Source: Glandiceps talaboti (taxonomy: Eukaryota > Hemichordata > Enteropneusta > Spengelidae). Taken from it: a DNA stretch of 64,000 nt. Positions within the stretch are counted from its first letter, which is position 1; the number at the start of each line of letters is the position of its first letter. Positions 24,501 through 37,073 of this stretch are shown piece by piece. The notes below the pieces were generated by a model. The model did no database searches, was not told where the DNA came from, and saw only the letters and a list, made by a program, of their open reading frames with translations. Both the position numbers and the translations under genes were made by a program. Where the stretch lies: NCBI RefSeq assembly GCF_964340395.1, contig NC_135570.1, positions 13,272,822-13,336,821 on the forward strand, given 5' to 3'.

Positions 24501-27500
24501 CACTCAATCTTCTCCTGTTCTTTTCAAATATGTTGGCTCTTCCCTCATTTTGTCTATAATCAAAGGAAAATGAAACGAAATAAAAATTGTGAAATCAAGT
24601 ATTCTAAAATCTCAAAGAGTTATTTCATTAGGAATCTATTTTGCTTTTTCATTGTTGACATCTCTTTGTTGTGACTGATTGAGTAAAAAAAATGATTTTG
24701 CAACTTTGAAAAATTCAAATGAGCATGATTCTGGCTGTTTAGATGATCAACAGATCACTTGAAGATAAATTATTTCCTGGTAATCTTGTTACCTCTGGTA
24801 CCAGCTGAATGTTGTCAAAACAAATCAATCCAAGCCAAATTGTTGAACTTGAATTCTGAATTGAAGGGTTTCCAAAATGTTACATGGTCATGTGACTGTT
24901 GATGCGTGCTTGAGGACTAAATACCTTCCATGAAAATATTAGCCATATTATTCTAGGAGTGTAATTTATAATTAGATATTAATCCCCAATATTTTCCTTC
25001 ATTCAATCAATGAAAATACAAGTGACCTGGGGGGCCTTGTCACTATGAGTTGCTAGACAAGTAGTGACAAATCCTTATTGAGATCATGAGTTTTTTCTGA
25101 CTGAATGAAGAAAAATATTGGGGAATAATATAATTATACCTCCTCAAGTATAATTTATGAAAAATTGGGAAAAATAGAGATGATTTGGATCATTTTGACT
25201 CATCATATTTTGAACACCACAGAATGAGTGGACATGGCCACGAATTGTGGTGAGGTAGAACGTCTGGATTATCCATATTTTCTGTTCAAAGACAATAACT
25301 TGGCTTGTGCATGGTATAATGTTACAAACTCTCTTACCTGAGTTTTTTGTCCAGGTCTGATTCCATTTCATTTGCTTCTTTCACTTTATCAATTGAATCT
25401 TTCTTAGAGTCTCTGTGAAGTACACACACAAATTTATATTAATATTAGTGCATATGTATTGCAAATGATATACAATTTGATATTTTCACTGACAGGTGCA
25501 ACTTTTGGTGTAGATCTATTAAAATTGACAAATTTGTCGTCATGAGTTCATAAGTACAAGCAAACAATCATACAATCTGCAAAACTCCTCTGCATCGATA
25601 TCCATAAGTATTCAATGTCATCAGTAGCGGCCATATTTGTTTTCTAATTGGTTGCCAATAACACAGTCCCTCATAAAGTTAGTGATTATTGGGGCAGTTA
25701 TGTAATGTCCAAATATGGTATATTTGTCAGCTCATCTCAGGATGCTATTTATACACTGTTTAGGTCACTATAACAGTTGGGGTTCACTGATTGGATGAAC
25801 AACTTTCTGTGCTGATTGAGAGACTTTGACTAGACGTGGTTTAGTTAGAAACCACGTTGGCATCCAGACTAATGTATACTGGACACTAACATTACAAAAC
25901 TTCACAAATACAAAAATCAGACATACTTGTGTGTGTCTAGTTGTATTGTTCTGCGTTTTCCAGCTTCCATGTTTAACGCCAGTGCTAACTCAGCCAACTC
26001 TTTCTTCAAACGGAATGTCTCATCTTCTTTCTGTTTCATTTTCTGAGTAAATTCTTCATTTAACCTTTGAACCTCAATTCTTCGCAGTTCAATTTCAGAT
26101 ATAGTACGTTTGTAATTCCTTTCTAAATCGCCACTGTCAAATAAAAACATTGCCATAGTTACGGGTCAGTTTAACAAAGAATGAAAGTCACATCTTGAAA
26201 GTGTAGCAGCGTCTGATTTACATACACTATACAATGTATGCACTAATGTGAGTCTAAGGCTATGAAGCCCTAGCAAGAAGGACTAGCTTCCAAACAACTT
26301 TGTTTAAGAGCAGAAGTTTACACGATTATGAATGACTTTTTCCTCAGGTGAACTATGGCATCGTTCAAATAATAAGCCAAATTCAAAGTGGTGATTGGAA
26401 CTTGGGATGGGTTAGTCTCGGTTACCCAGACTATCATAATTGGGGTCTTGCTTAATGGCTGCTCGTGTCCTCAGAGTGTCTCGGAAACAAAATTTATGTG
26501 ACTTCTACTTTTGGTTCGGACAAATGCATCATGGGAAAAATGCACTGCAAAGAATTATGGGACACCGAGAGTAATCCCAGGCAATTCAAACTCATGTATC
26601 ATATGTTTGGCAGTCAACAGCAACAGATACCTGTTAATTTCAAATTATACAATTTCACAAAATCAGTCTACAGCCTTATTTGCATATCCTCACCTATAGT
26701 GGAAGTCACATACTTTTTTCTGTACTATTTCCCAAAAACTCTCTGGCGGTGGGAAGGGTGGGGGTGTTGGTGGAGGGTGGTAGCCATCAAGCAAAAGCCC
26801 AGGCCTAGTCAGACGAGAATCTGGGTAACAGAACTTTATATTCATGTTCAAGAAATGATCAAACATTCAATTCTGAGTTCTGCCTTTTTGACTTTATGAA
26901 AAGGGCATATATATATAATGCACTGACTTACCTGACAAGTGCTGCCTTCCTTCCTTCATCTTTAACTTGTTGATTCTTTGTTTGGGACTTATCAATACGG
27001 CCTTTTGTAAGCTAGGAAAGAAAACAACATTTCGTTTACTGATTTTGAATCTACATTCAATAAATGATTACAATAAAAATATTATCATTTTGAGATTATT
27101 ATCAAAGTAATAATTTACTAAAATCACTAAAAGGGTATAAGAGCAAAATACAGAAATAATTAACCACAATGCAAATGGTTATGGAGGAAAAAATTGAAGA
27201 CTGCCCTCTATGGCCAAGACATATAAAAACTCACCTCTTCTCTTTTATGAGTGAAATTTCGCTGATATTCAAATTCTTTTTGTTTGGTGTCTTGTAACTT
27301 CTTTTCTTCATTCATTTTTTTCTTATTTATAACTAGTGAAAAAGATAATTAAATGGAAATAAAAAATAATAATTAAAACAATGAGAACACATTTGTGCAC
27401 AGGTGGCATCATTTCCATCAGTTATAATTGAAAATGTTACTCTTGGTAGTTTTTAAAACATGGCGGATTTTTGCATTAATTAGCGGTTCAAGTGCGACTT

Positions 27501-29441
27501 TCCCGACTTTTGGTGAGCCAGCAAGTCGGGTGTCATAAAAATTGTTTGCATCTCTAAAGCTATTTGCAATGTCACTGATGATGGGTCAGTAACACTGATA
27601 ACAACTGATATGACATTAGGGGCTTCACACTTAGATATTGAGGTTAGCTTTGCCTGATGTGTTATGAAATAGTGCTTTATCACATTTGTAAAATATTGCC
27701 AACAAACATTATTCAGTGATAAGAAAGATAAGAAAACCCCACTTCCTTAGTTAATGGCTCGATTCTGTAATGAGATTTTGGAACCATGGAAATAAAGAAT
27801 GATAAACCCGGTAAAACTTTCATACCACATTTCATAATTTGGTTGAGAAACTGTAGTACATTAAAATGACTGGGGAATTTAAGTAGATTACCCACTTGTC
27901 ACACTTGATCAAAATCAGTACCAAACTGTCATACCAAAGATTGAGAAATAGAATAATTTGCCCATGACTAGTAGTAAAATAACTAATCTTGGGATTACGA
28001 TAACAAATGATGTCACCAGAAGAAACTTTTCCCATAAACCTTTGCTGGAAATATCCCAAATTGCCCAAAAAAAACATGTCAGGTGCAGTAGGACTTCTTT
28101 ACAAGAGTTCAAAGTTGAGATAGTTACAAGGTACTACCAAGGTTACCAAGGTTACCATAGCCTGAGATTTTAAATTTTGCTTTGAAAGCAAAATGGGAAA
28201 TCCCCCAATCTGGATGGATTTCAGGCTAAGGATACAAGTTGATAGTAGTAATCAATACAAGTGTTCTAAGAACTGAAGTAAGTCTGACTGGCCTTCTCTT
28301 TTAAAAATAACGCACAAAATGATCGCTTTCCTTCACCATTTTTTTTATCGTACCAAAAATTTCAATGACTGCTTGATTCTGTATTATAGAAACTGAAATA
28401 AGTGACATCTGATACTTTCTGTTTATCTGTTTCATGGAAGCTAACATGACCTTTGACATGCAAAAGTTCCCAGAAGGCATTCTAGTAGATTATGGAAATC
28501 ACTAATTACCACTTTCATAATCTCGCATAGTTCTTCTCAGATGTTGTTGTTTCTTGATTACATCACCTTCTGCTCTTTTCAGTTCCCTCTCTTCCTGTTT
28601 ATGTTGCCACATGTGATCCTGAAATAGTGAAAAAGTGGAATTAGACATTTTAGTTTCAAAATTTGGTTCAAATCTCAATCTAATCCAAGGTTGCAATTAA
28701 TTCAACACACGATCTTCAACGACAGTGAATATTAATCTGAATCTGAATCCAAATCCAAGGCTGCAAATTAATTAAACACAGGATGTTCAACTGCAATCAA
28801 TATGAATATTAATCTGAATTCAAATCCATGGCTGAATCCAAATACAAGTCAGGTGACAAATACAGGATGCCAAACCAAATTTTAATCTGAAATTAATTCC
28901 AAGGAATTTTTTCCAGTACCTCAATAACTTTTATCCTCTTGTCGTAATCCTTCTTATCCTTGCCAATCCTGGCTTGTAGATCTACAGTAGTAGGTTCACG
29001 GTGTACAGTAGGTGGTGCACTGGCAGATCCAGAACTTCCTCCATTACCCGTTTTATTACCTTTGCTGTCCACTACTTTGCCTTTTAGTTGATACGAGTAA
29101 ATATAACGTGAGGAATCCAGGTATCCGTTAGGACCACACTTCCTTTCTTGTTCCCTGTACATAATTAAAATTTGGTTGAGATACAGATATTTTCAATTAA
29201 CTTTCCCAAAGAAGAGTTGGAACCTAATATTAAAGCTCTGACTGAAGGGTTACTAGTAAATGATGAAACACCAAATTTTTATCAATTTCTTAGAAACAAA
29301 CACTTTTATCACTTAGTGAGTTTACATTCAGATTCAAACCAAACAGTTAATCTTTAGACTATTTTAGAGACTAGAATGGCAATTTACTGTAATTTTGTAT
29401 ATAAACATTTATGGAAAAAATGATGAGAGTTGTCATGACAA

Positions 29442-29473
<32 letters not shown>

Positions 29474-32400
29474 ACCACCCAAGCTACTGACTTTTTGTTT
29501 CAAAAGATTCTCATTCCCCGATATTTTCATTTGCTCAGGTGAGAAAAATATGACTTACATAAGGAGCCCTGTCACTATGAGTCACACTGGAGTATGTAAT
29601 ATGTATGAGAGTAAACTATGAGATGATCATAGAACAAGAGGAATGTAAAGAAGAAACAAAACAAGTACAGTAGTGACGCAGTCAAATAGGTGAACTAACG
29701 ATAACTTAGTGACTCTTTGTTGACCTTGTGAACCTGGTTGTGTAAATATTCATTTATGACATTCCACAGGTGTCAAAATAAGGAACCTGTCAATAAAACA
29801 TATCCTTAGCACTGAGCAACAATATTGTAACAATATAACATTGGTAAACACTGAAATATGTGCCTATTAATCTGATTATTAGATTTTGTACTTGACAATT
29901 CAATGCTGATTGCAGTTACTTGAAGTAAATGATATTAAATTTGACACTGCCTGTCAAAAATAACAACAGAAGGGCAACACTCTCACATCGAATCTAATTC
30001 TATATTAACCACAATGCAATGCAACTGTTTAGACTCATGTGCAGTTATGGCAGTAACGTCAAGATCATACATTATTCTTGCATTTATATTAACTTCATTT
30101 TCTTTCTTCTTTCTTAATGCGAAAATACTTACTCTACATTGGTATTCCTTTCTCTTTTGAATAAGCGTATCTTGTACGACCCACGATATGATTTATTTGA
30201 CCCCTTAAGTGTGTCATTAGTCTAGTTCCTATATGACGTGTTACAAATACTTCCATGATGGTAGTTATCATAACACTGCACCGTATAGGAACTAGACGAC
30301 ATGTATCTTGTCATACACCACTTGATGTACCTCGATCAATTTAAACTGTTCATTTTTGTAATAAATCCGACAGATTAGATTCGACATATATTCTGGATGG
30401 TACTGAATATTAATTTGTGTGTCAACTTCAATACAATTAGATTAGACACATGAGAAGTTTGACGTTTATGCTGGACGTATTGACAATGCTTTTTAGAATT
30501 ATGGTTAGTCTGTACTGACCTCACACATCAGTCAACCCCTCTCACTGTCCCTGTGTGAAAGAAGCCCGGTGAGGGTGGAACGACACGACGTACAATGTAC
30601 CTTACAGTCTAAGTTATATTCTAGGCTACTATACAGTATATTAAATTTACAGTATCATCTTAGGTCAGGTTCAAAGGTCATCCCTAGAGAGCCATTTAAG
30701 TTTTTACAATGACAAAGCACTTGAATGATACACTCAATAAAAGACTTCAAACAAACAAAATTAAACTTACTAACATCTTAGGTGTGGTTTTTGAGATAAA
30801 AAGTGTGTAATACAGTAAAGTGTGTTTAGTGGTGATGGACCCCTAGTGTTGGAATGTTTAAATAGTTTAAACTGTTTTTATAGTATTGAAGCCCACTTAC
30901 ACTTACAGACAAAGGCCTCCATTTGTATGTGTTAAGAAATTTTTATCGAGAAGTTAATTAGCATGTTCCATAATGGTAATGTTGGTATTTCATGTATAGT
31001 TGCCATGGATGAACACATATATTATATCAACAATGTGTGTCTGAGCAGACAATGGATGATTGAAAATTCCAATTTATAGCTTTTTAAAAAAAATGTCAAG
31101 AAGCAATTACCTTCTGTGTATGTTTGTAAGGTATGTTTTTCTACTCAGTGGTGATGTAAAAATACACACACAATGATTAATTGTTCTACCCATATAAACT
31201 CAAAATAATTAAAGATTTGTTGAATTCTGCATAGCAAAAGAACAGTGTGTGTGTGTCTTCATAAAGATTTATATATCAGATGACGATAAAATTTGCTGGT
31301 ATTGCCCATTAAAATGCATCAAATTTACACCAAACTGAGTTTCCAACAGGTTGGTAGAAATATCTGCAGCAGTCTGTATGTTATCTATTGGCAATTGTTG
31401 AGAGAATTAGACGTGTGGGCAGTTGCACTCTAATGACGGGAGTGTTGAAATTCTATATTGTGTCCCTGTTGAAGTGTTTGGTCTTCAGTTTTACAGTTCA
31501 TTGTGTTTTTGAAGTCCCTGGTGAAGCATACTTTAATGTGAAATATGATCGGATATTTAACAACCATTTTTGACATTTTTGCAGAAGTTCAGAATTCTGA
31601 ATGTTTCATTAAAAAATATGTTTCCTTAAAAAACTATAAAGAAACCAATTTGACAAAATTAAGTGTCTGACCGACTTACAGTTTATAATTACATGTATTA
31701 TGCATGATATATACACAGTGTAATGACGAATAAATTTCCATATGACAACATAATTATACAGATAGACAAATTAATTTCCGAAAAGAAGGACAGAAATATA
31801 TTGTACAACATTAGTGTGCGTAATAAAGAATATGAGCAGACTATACAAAATAAGTTTATGTTTATGAGAATTAATGTTTATGGACAATAGAGTTGGCAAG
31901 TGAAATTACATTTTTACGTGACTGTATTTCCTAATATTTTTTGACAAAATTTTTATGCACAAAAATGATTGTTTATATATAATTGAAGAAAAGTAAGATA
32001 CATCGATATAAATTGTTTTCATATCACCATGGTGACGTAGTTTTGGATACAAAAAACAACATGTGTACTACTGAGACTGGTTACTAGGAGCAACTGTCAC
32101 CTTGCACAGTTGGTAAGTGTGCACTTATTCATGGACACCTATTCATGATGTCACGTTTTTTATGTGAAACACTTACATAAATTCTCACAAAGACACAGTT
32201 TTATGCTCCAGGCTGTTAGGGAAACTTGAGCTTAATGGCGTACATTTCCAAGGCTCATGTTGCACATTTCTGGCATGCATGTTACACCTGTACTGCTAGA
32301 GTTCTATTCATAGTAACTGACACAAAAATCAGACAAACTTTTCGCTAACAATTACAATGTATACATTGTACATACATATATATATATGCATGGCACCAGA

Positions 32401-35369
32401 TTTCTTTTGGAGGAAACAGCATAAACACCGTTTTGGATGAAATCAAACATTCAAATACACAAATACAGAATCCAGTTAGAAAATAATACTGTACATACAT
32501 GACATCCTGTTCTTTAAGAGAAACACAACTAACGTTACGGCCATAAATTTTCTGTCACTATTTAATTCTCATCTCGGATTGACAAAACTTTATTCCTATA
32601 ATTTATTCATTTACAACTTGCATCGTAACTTATGTGTAATTGTAGCCTTCAGCAGTGTGTGCTTTTAAGTGCATAACATTAATGTAGTGTGTATCTCAGA
32701 AATGAAAGCACTGTTCAAGGAAACTGTAACTCCTTCGATATTTTTGAATATAGAATAAAAAAAATCCAAAAAAAAAAAAATCTCAAAAAATCCAAAAACC
32801 TCCAAAAATCAAAACATTTTCCCATATTACATACTTAGTAATAGCCTTAGTTTCCTACATATTGTGATCACTATGATCATCTCTTTGTAGGAGAGGATAG
32901 TGATTATAGAGAACGTTGATAGGTACAAGTATAGAATCTATTCAAACTTAGGAACCATATGATATCATTCCATTTGTAAATGATTAACTTTAAGGTAGAA
33001 TTTACCAGCTTCTCATGCGACAAAAATAATTAAGATAATTTTGAAAATTGCTATGACTATTGCACGTATGTTAAAATCAGACGTCTATATAGTATTAAAC
33101 TCATCTGTGTCTGTGTGTATACAAGAACATGTTTTGTATAAACTAAGTATGAAACACTGCAACAGCCAATTTCAGGAAAAAAGAAAATCATGTGTATTTT
33201 AGAAATAACACCTTAATTTATTTCTGCAATTAATGTCACATTTTCAGACCAATAGAATAAAGGAAATTTACTTGACCTAAATTACTTACGGCTTTTTGAA
33301 GCTTCTGTAACTATGGTAACATACCCCAATGGGATATTGGGATAATGAACAAGATAAATTTTATAACCTCCCATTGAATATTCCTGAGGTAACATTGTGA
33401 CATATAGGGTAATTCAATAAGTATTTATTGAAGTGTTCGGTTAATTGGACCCATTAATATTCATATTGTTGAATTGGGTAGTATTAATTCAATAATTTAG
33501 TTAAATATTATGTATTTAGAACATCAAGTGTTTGCTAGTTGCATGTTTCCTATAAAAATATACCACATACAACACAAGAAATTACTGAAAGCTATGATAG
33601 CATTTTATCCATGTTTGAGTCAAAATAGAATGATCGAGTCACCTTATTCTCACAGTACATGTCTATAGTAATCCATGTATAATGTGTAAACGAAAACCAT
33701 GGTGTCAACCAAGAAAATTGAATAATCGTTAATATTATGACAAGCCTAGAGCTAGTAAAATTACAAAATGTATATTTCAAGTAACAAGAAATCCTTGCAT
33801 TGAAGCAATATTAAGATGAAAGTTTAAAAAGAATGAGTTATACGATTACTAAGTTTAATTGTTGTAGTGAACAATGTTACATACATTTGTAAAATTCGAA
33901 TGCAGACTGAATCCGTCTAGAAACTATATGTCGGCTTGTTTTCTCTCTCTACCATATAGTCAAATGGCTTTCTCTAGCATGGTTTTTCGTTCTTTAACAG
34001 CCGACAGCAGTTAGTTTAACGATATTGGAGCACTGATATAAATGTAATGACGTTATCGCGTCCTCATATGACTTCTTTTCGAACCAGAGGTTGAGTTTGT
34101 AGTAAAGTAAACGAAGTTACCAATTACAACCGCCTGTCAAATGTGTGATGGACTACTACATGCATGCGCTGTTCACCCTTTCTCCAGCAGGAGATTTAGC
34201 TAGATTTTGGTAAAATTTCTCCATTTGACTATACATGGAGAGAGAGCGATCAGAAAATGAGTCAACACGTAGAGCTTCTAGACTAAAACTGAAAGACTGT
34301 CCTTAGCTGATTAATTAGCCTATAACTGATTAATCGATTGGTTTATTCCACTTTGTTGTTATCAATTCATTCATGTAATCATCTTTTTGACACAGAATAG
34401 CTATTTAGGATTAATCTCTCAAGTAAGATTACAATGGTAATTGTACTGAAAAAAAATCAATAAGCCATATTATGATAGAATTTTCCAACAAACGTCCAAT
34501 TATAATATACATGATCAATGGCTATCACCTATATTATCCAATATAATAATACAAAAAAATTAATGAAGAAAATTTTAATGGATTTCACAGAATTTTCAAC
34601 AAAAAATATGGAATTCATTCTCTGATTGTTCTACGTCACGACAGTGCATGTCTACATCACTGGTTCTGCCGTGTTGGATATATATAAGAGTCAGAATATG
34701 CTAAAGGGTGCCAAAAGTGGGTCAAAGCGTTCAAATTTACCATTACTTTCCTTGATTTTTCTTTGATATTATAGGCGTTGGTATAAGTATGTTATTCTCC
34801 AATATTTTTCCGTCATTCAGTCGGAAAATACTTTGTGAGCTGAAGGTTGTCACTTCTTGACTAGTGACTGGTAGTGACAAAGCCTCCTTAGGTCACTCAT
34901 ATTTTCCTTGGCTGAATGAAAAAAAATATTGGGGAATAACATCTCAATAACTTTTTAAGCAGTGTGTCAAATATAGATAAAATGACAGTCTTGAAAAAAG
35001 CTACATAAACCAACACTTGGCAAATTAAACACTAAATATTATAAATAATTTGAAATGACATTTTCCTCAATTCTTTCATATTGTATACTTTTTACATATT
35101 ATATGAGATGAAATACTTTCTGTTTTATATTCATCTATATCAAGTATAAATATCTATTGGATTATGGAATTCATTTTTTTTGCCAAAACATGCAATAATT
35201 ATCATCTTTGGTTGTATTATTAAAAACATTAATTGATCAAAATCCTACAATTATTCATATAGTTCTCTGCAGACTTTATTTATCTATATACATTGGTATT
35301 TCTGTGTATTGATGTACAAACCAAGGGTCATGCCATAAGTGAAAGCAATAAACCAAAGTGTTGTATGTG

Positions 35370-35414
<45 letters not shown>

Positions 35415-36086
35415 TTCAAATTTTGATAATTAACATATATCATAACATACAATAAAAAAATAGACCTGAATTGTGACAGATTCACTATCATGTTTATTAA
35501 CAGGTGTTCAGGGTGTATGATAATGTAAGTAAGTCATTATATTTTAAGTTGCAACTCAGTCCAATTTTACTTTCATGTAAAATACTTTTGAATATTTTCA
35601 AATTTCTTATATGGAGAGCTCACCTCAAAACAATCTGAATCATAATAAACAACTTACATTTAAGTTACAAGACAAAATAAAGAATAAACAATAAATAAAA
35701 ACGAAATACTGAGGAAGGAATATAAAAAAAAAAACAGTGCTACAACTATTCCTGTACGGGAACGTGATGTTATGTTATGTTAGTGTAAAGGTACAAAGAT
35801 AGAGTTACAAATTGGTAAGCAGGTTTATTGTGTCCGAACTGACGGTGAATGAAAACATTTGTTGAAGGGTGATAAAGTGTCCCAGCAGACATTTTGGTGT
35901 CTCCCCGCCCACTTTGTCATTTAGCTCTACTGTAAACTTTTAACGTACTAACCTGAGAAAGGCAGCATATTCTTTGTTAGCTTCGTCTTCTTCTTCTTCG
36001 TTGACAGCACTGCCAGGTCTCTTTACGATTTGGTAACGTTTGGATCTTGGGGTTGCGAACCCTGCATCAATCGGTACGATCGACAT
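20367..36086 (-). CDS. Uncharacterised coiled-coil protein, complete
   Basis: Thirteen exons join in one frame (567 codons): 36086-35953, 29154-28920, 28618-28510, 27332-27235, 27011-26932, 26133-25927, 25412-25338, 24553-24453, 23751-23624, 22520-22365, 22057-21830, 21197-21105, 20426-20367. I do not recognise the family. The N-terminus (MSIVPIDAGFATPRSKRYQI) is basic, then comes an acidic run (EEEED, 31-35) and a conserved-looking stretch with CGPNGYLDSSRYIYSYQLKG (51-70), then a Gly/Ser linker (about 80-90). From about residue 100 to the end it is Lys/Glu/Gln/Arg-rich and almost continuously helical, with no signal peptide or membrane segment. Such proteins are common in axonemes and centrosomes. 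The divergent promoter shared with CFAP299 supports a ciliary role, by inference only. A further small exon within the 6.8-kb intron 1 cannot be excluded. Confidence 0.85.
20752..20826. repeat. Perfect 24-bp hairpin in intron 12
   Basis: The arms at 20752-20775 and 20803-20826 are exactly complementary (core TTTTTACAATGTTCTCTGCA) around a 27-base loop. It may be a small MITE or a transcribed stem-loop. Confidence 0.85.
21232..21773. repeat. (TCAA)n array with a higher-order unit
   Basis: In intron 11 of the coiled-coil gene, blocks of AATC tetranucleotides alternate at least five times with a conserved spacer of the type TTCTTCAGTTTACAAAACAA then TTCAACAATCTATGAAGTAC. This makes a complex minisatellite of roughly 60-110-bp units. 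Confidence 0.9.
22890..23370 (-). mobile_element. Diverged Penelope-like 3' end
   Basis: In intron 9 of the coiled-coil gene. The minus strand shows a 3' end similar to the element at 12750-13212: AGGATAGAACATGAAAATAT, a CCAATCGGATAGATTCTAAT block, and further on ACCTAGATGATCGAGAACAT. Confidence 0.4.
24236..24505. repeat. Tandem copies of a half-exon and its donor site
   Basis: Three tandem copies of a roughly 104-bp unit. The first, in transcription order, is the 3' half of exon 8 with its splice donor. The next two lie in intron 8 and keep GATCTCA...CACAGAAAGCCAGA plus a GT (donors after 24349 and 24240). Confidence 0.88.
24979..25320. mobile_element. CCCCAATATT-family element, copy 1
   Basis: It begins with inverted ends (AATCCCCAATATTTT / AAAATATTGGGGAATAATAT) around GTGACC...CCTTGTCACTA / TAGTGACAAA. 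It continues with a shared tail ending TTCAAAGACAATAACTTGGC. It stops about 17 bases from the donor of exon 7 of the coiled-coil gene. Confidence 0.75.
28680..28860. repeat. Imperfect tandem repeat in intron 2 of the coiled-coil gene
   Basis: Three diverged copies of a roughly 60-85-bp unit containing AATCTGAATCCAAATCCAAG, CTGCAAATTAATT and ACACAGGATGTTCAACTGCA. Confidence 0.6.
29508..29592. mobile_element. CCCCAATATT-family element, degenerate fragment
   Basis: ATTCCCCGATATTTTCATTT, then GGAGCCCTGTCACTATGAGT match the left half of the family. Confidence 0.5.
30221..30296. mobile_element. Hairpin MITE, TCTAGTTCC family, copy 2
   Basis: The arms TCTAGTTCCTATA and TATAGGAACTAGA flank GACGTGTTAC, as in the copy at 2001-2125, but with a shorter centre. 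Confidence 0.65.
30506..30611. mobile_element. TAGTCTGTA-family MITE, copy 4
   Basis: TAGTCTGTACTGACCTCACA at the left, GGTGAGGGTGGAACGACACG in the core and CTTACAGTCTA at the right. Confidence 0.75.
33913..34287. mobile_element. MITE with long imperfect inverted repeats
   Basis: The left end GTCTAGAAACTATATGTCGG ... CTCTCTACCATATAGTCAAA mirrors the right end TTTGACTATACATGGAGAGA ... GTAGAGCTTCTAGAC. The arms are about 65-85 bp, with small indels. No coding capacity. Confidence 0.65.
34600..34945. mobile_element. CCCCAATATT-family element, copy 2 (inverted)
   Basis: In reverse order relative to copy 1: the tail (AAAAAATATGGAATTCATTC, GTTCTACGTCACGACA), then TTATTCTCCAATATTTTTCC ... TAGTGACAAAGCCTCCTTAG ... 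AATATTGGGGAATAACA. Confidence 0.72.
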
Positions 36087-37073
36087 TATTGTTTGCGTTG
36101 CAGTCTGCACAATCGTTCTCCTGGTTTCAGTAACCGCTCATTAATTCAGTAAGTATATCTGCTGTTGTGGTGAAATTTATACCGTCGCCCCCTTTCCCAG
36201 TCACTCTGCCGACAAATTGGTGCCTCGAAAGGTGTCACGTACGTGAAAACAGGGAGAAGGCGTACTTGTTCATAAGTACGGCGTGTTTACTTTGGATAGC
36301 GGTTCTAAGGGCAATCCTCACTGCAGGGTTGAAATCTACTCCCTAAGTAACGGACACGTGCCAAAAATCTGTCCAAGTAGACGAATATAGCGACTTTAAA
36401 TTAAGACAACGAGTACGCCCAGTTTTCGTAGTTTACAATACCTGGTTGCCCAGGCAAGTTCGTCGAAATAAAAAGGAAAGGTAACAAACTGTGAACAACG
36501 TTTAGTACGAAACGTTGAATGACACACAGAGCTCAGCTGAATGGAAGCATAGTCTGTAACCAAGGTATTAAATTTATGCTAATATATGCATCTCCTTTTG
36601 ACCTTGTGTCGTACACTCTCCAAATCAGTTGCTTACGGAATTGGCATGATTGGTGTCGCATCGATTGAAAAAGTAAATAAATTCTCAAGAAGTTGTTGGA
36701 TTTGATAAATAATCCCTAAAACGATAGGATCTCTAGGCAACCAATTAGATAAGTGGATTGAGACTTCGGAAATATTCGGGAAAGTTCGGCATGATCCGAA
36801 TGCACGGCTGTGGTGCTGCGTAGCAACGATACCAAAGCACGCAATCTGTCCTAAAAAATCAATGCACATTATAAAATTAGACGCGCATGAAGATTTGTCG
36901 TCTATTTAAAACATCTGATATGTTTTTCTAAAATCAAAGATACTATATAAGGGAATCAGCATTAGCAATAAGGGCAATAATTCGTTTCCGACGCCTTTTA
37001 TTTTCGGCCTATATTTTCTCAGCGGTGGTTTAGTGAAGTCAAGTTGGTGTTAGAAGGCACAATAACAACTAAC
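36087..37073. promoter_or_regulatory. Divergent promoter of the coiled-coil gene and CFAP299
   Basis: The two start codons face away from each other 987 bp apart. RFX/X-box-like motifs occur inside: GTTGCCCAGGCAAG (36445-36458, near-complete palindrome), the half-site TAGGCAACC (36734-36742) and GTGCTGCGTAGCAAC (36813-36827). X-boxes mark ciliary gene promoters in animals. The transcription starts are not visible. Confidence 0.6.

Larger units (their letters stand above)
29155..35952 (-). other. Intron 1 of the coiled-coil gene (6.8 kb)
   Basis: AT-rich with no exon I could support. It contains several transposon-like elements (29508-29592, 30221-30296, 30506-30611, 33913-34287, 34600-34945), an A-rich stretch near 32755-32815 and an AT dinucleotide run at 35373-35411. 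Its length and position next to the divergent promoter leave room for regulatory sites. Confidence 0.6.
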
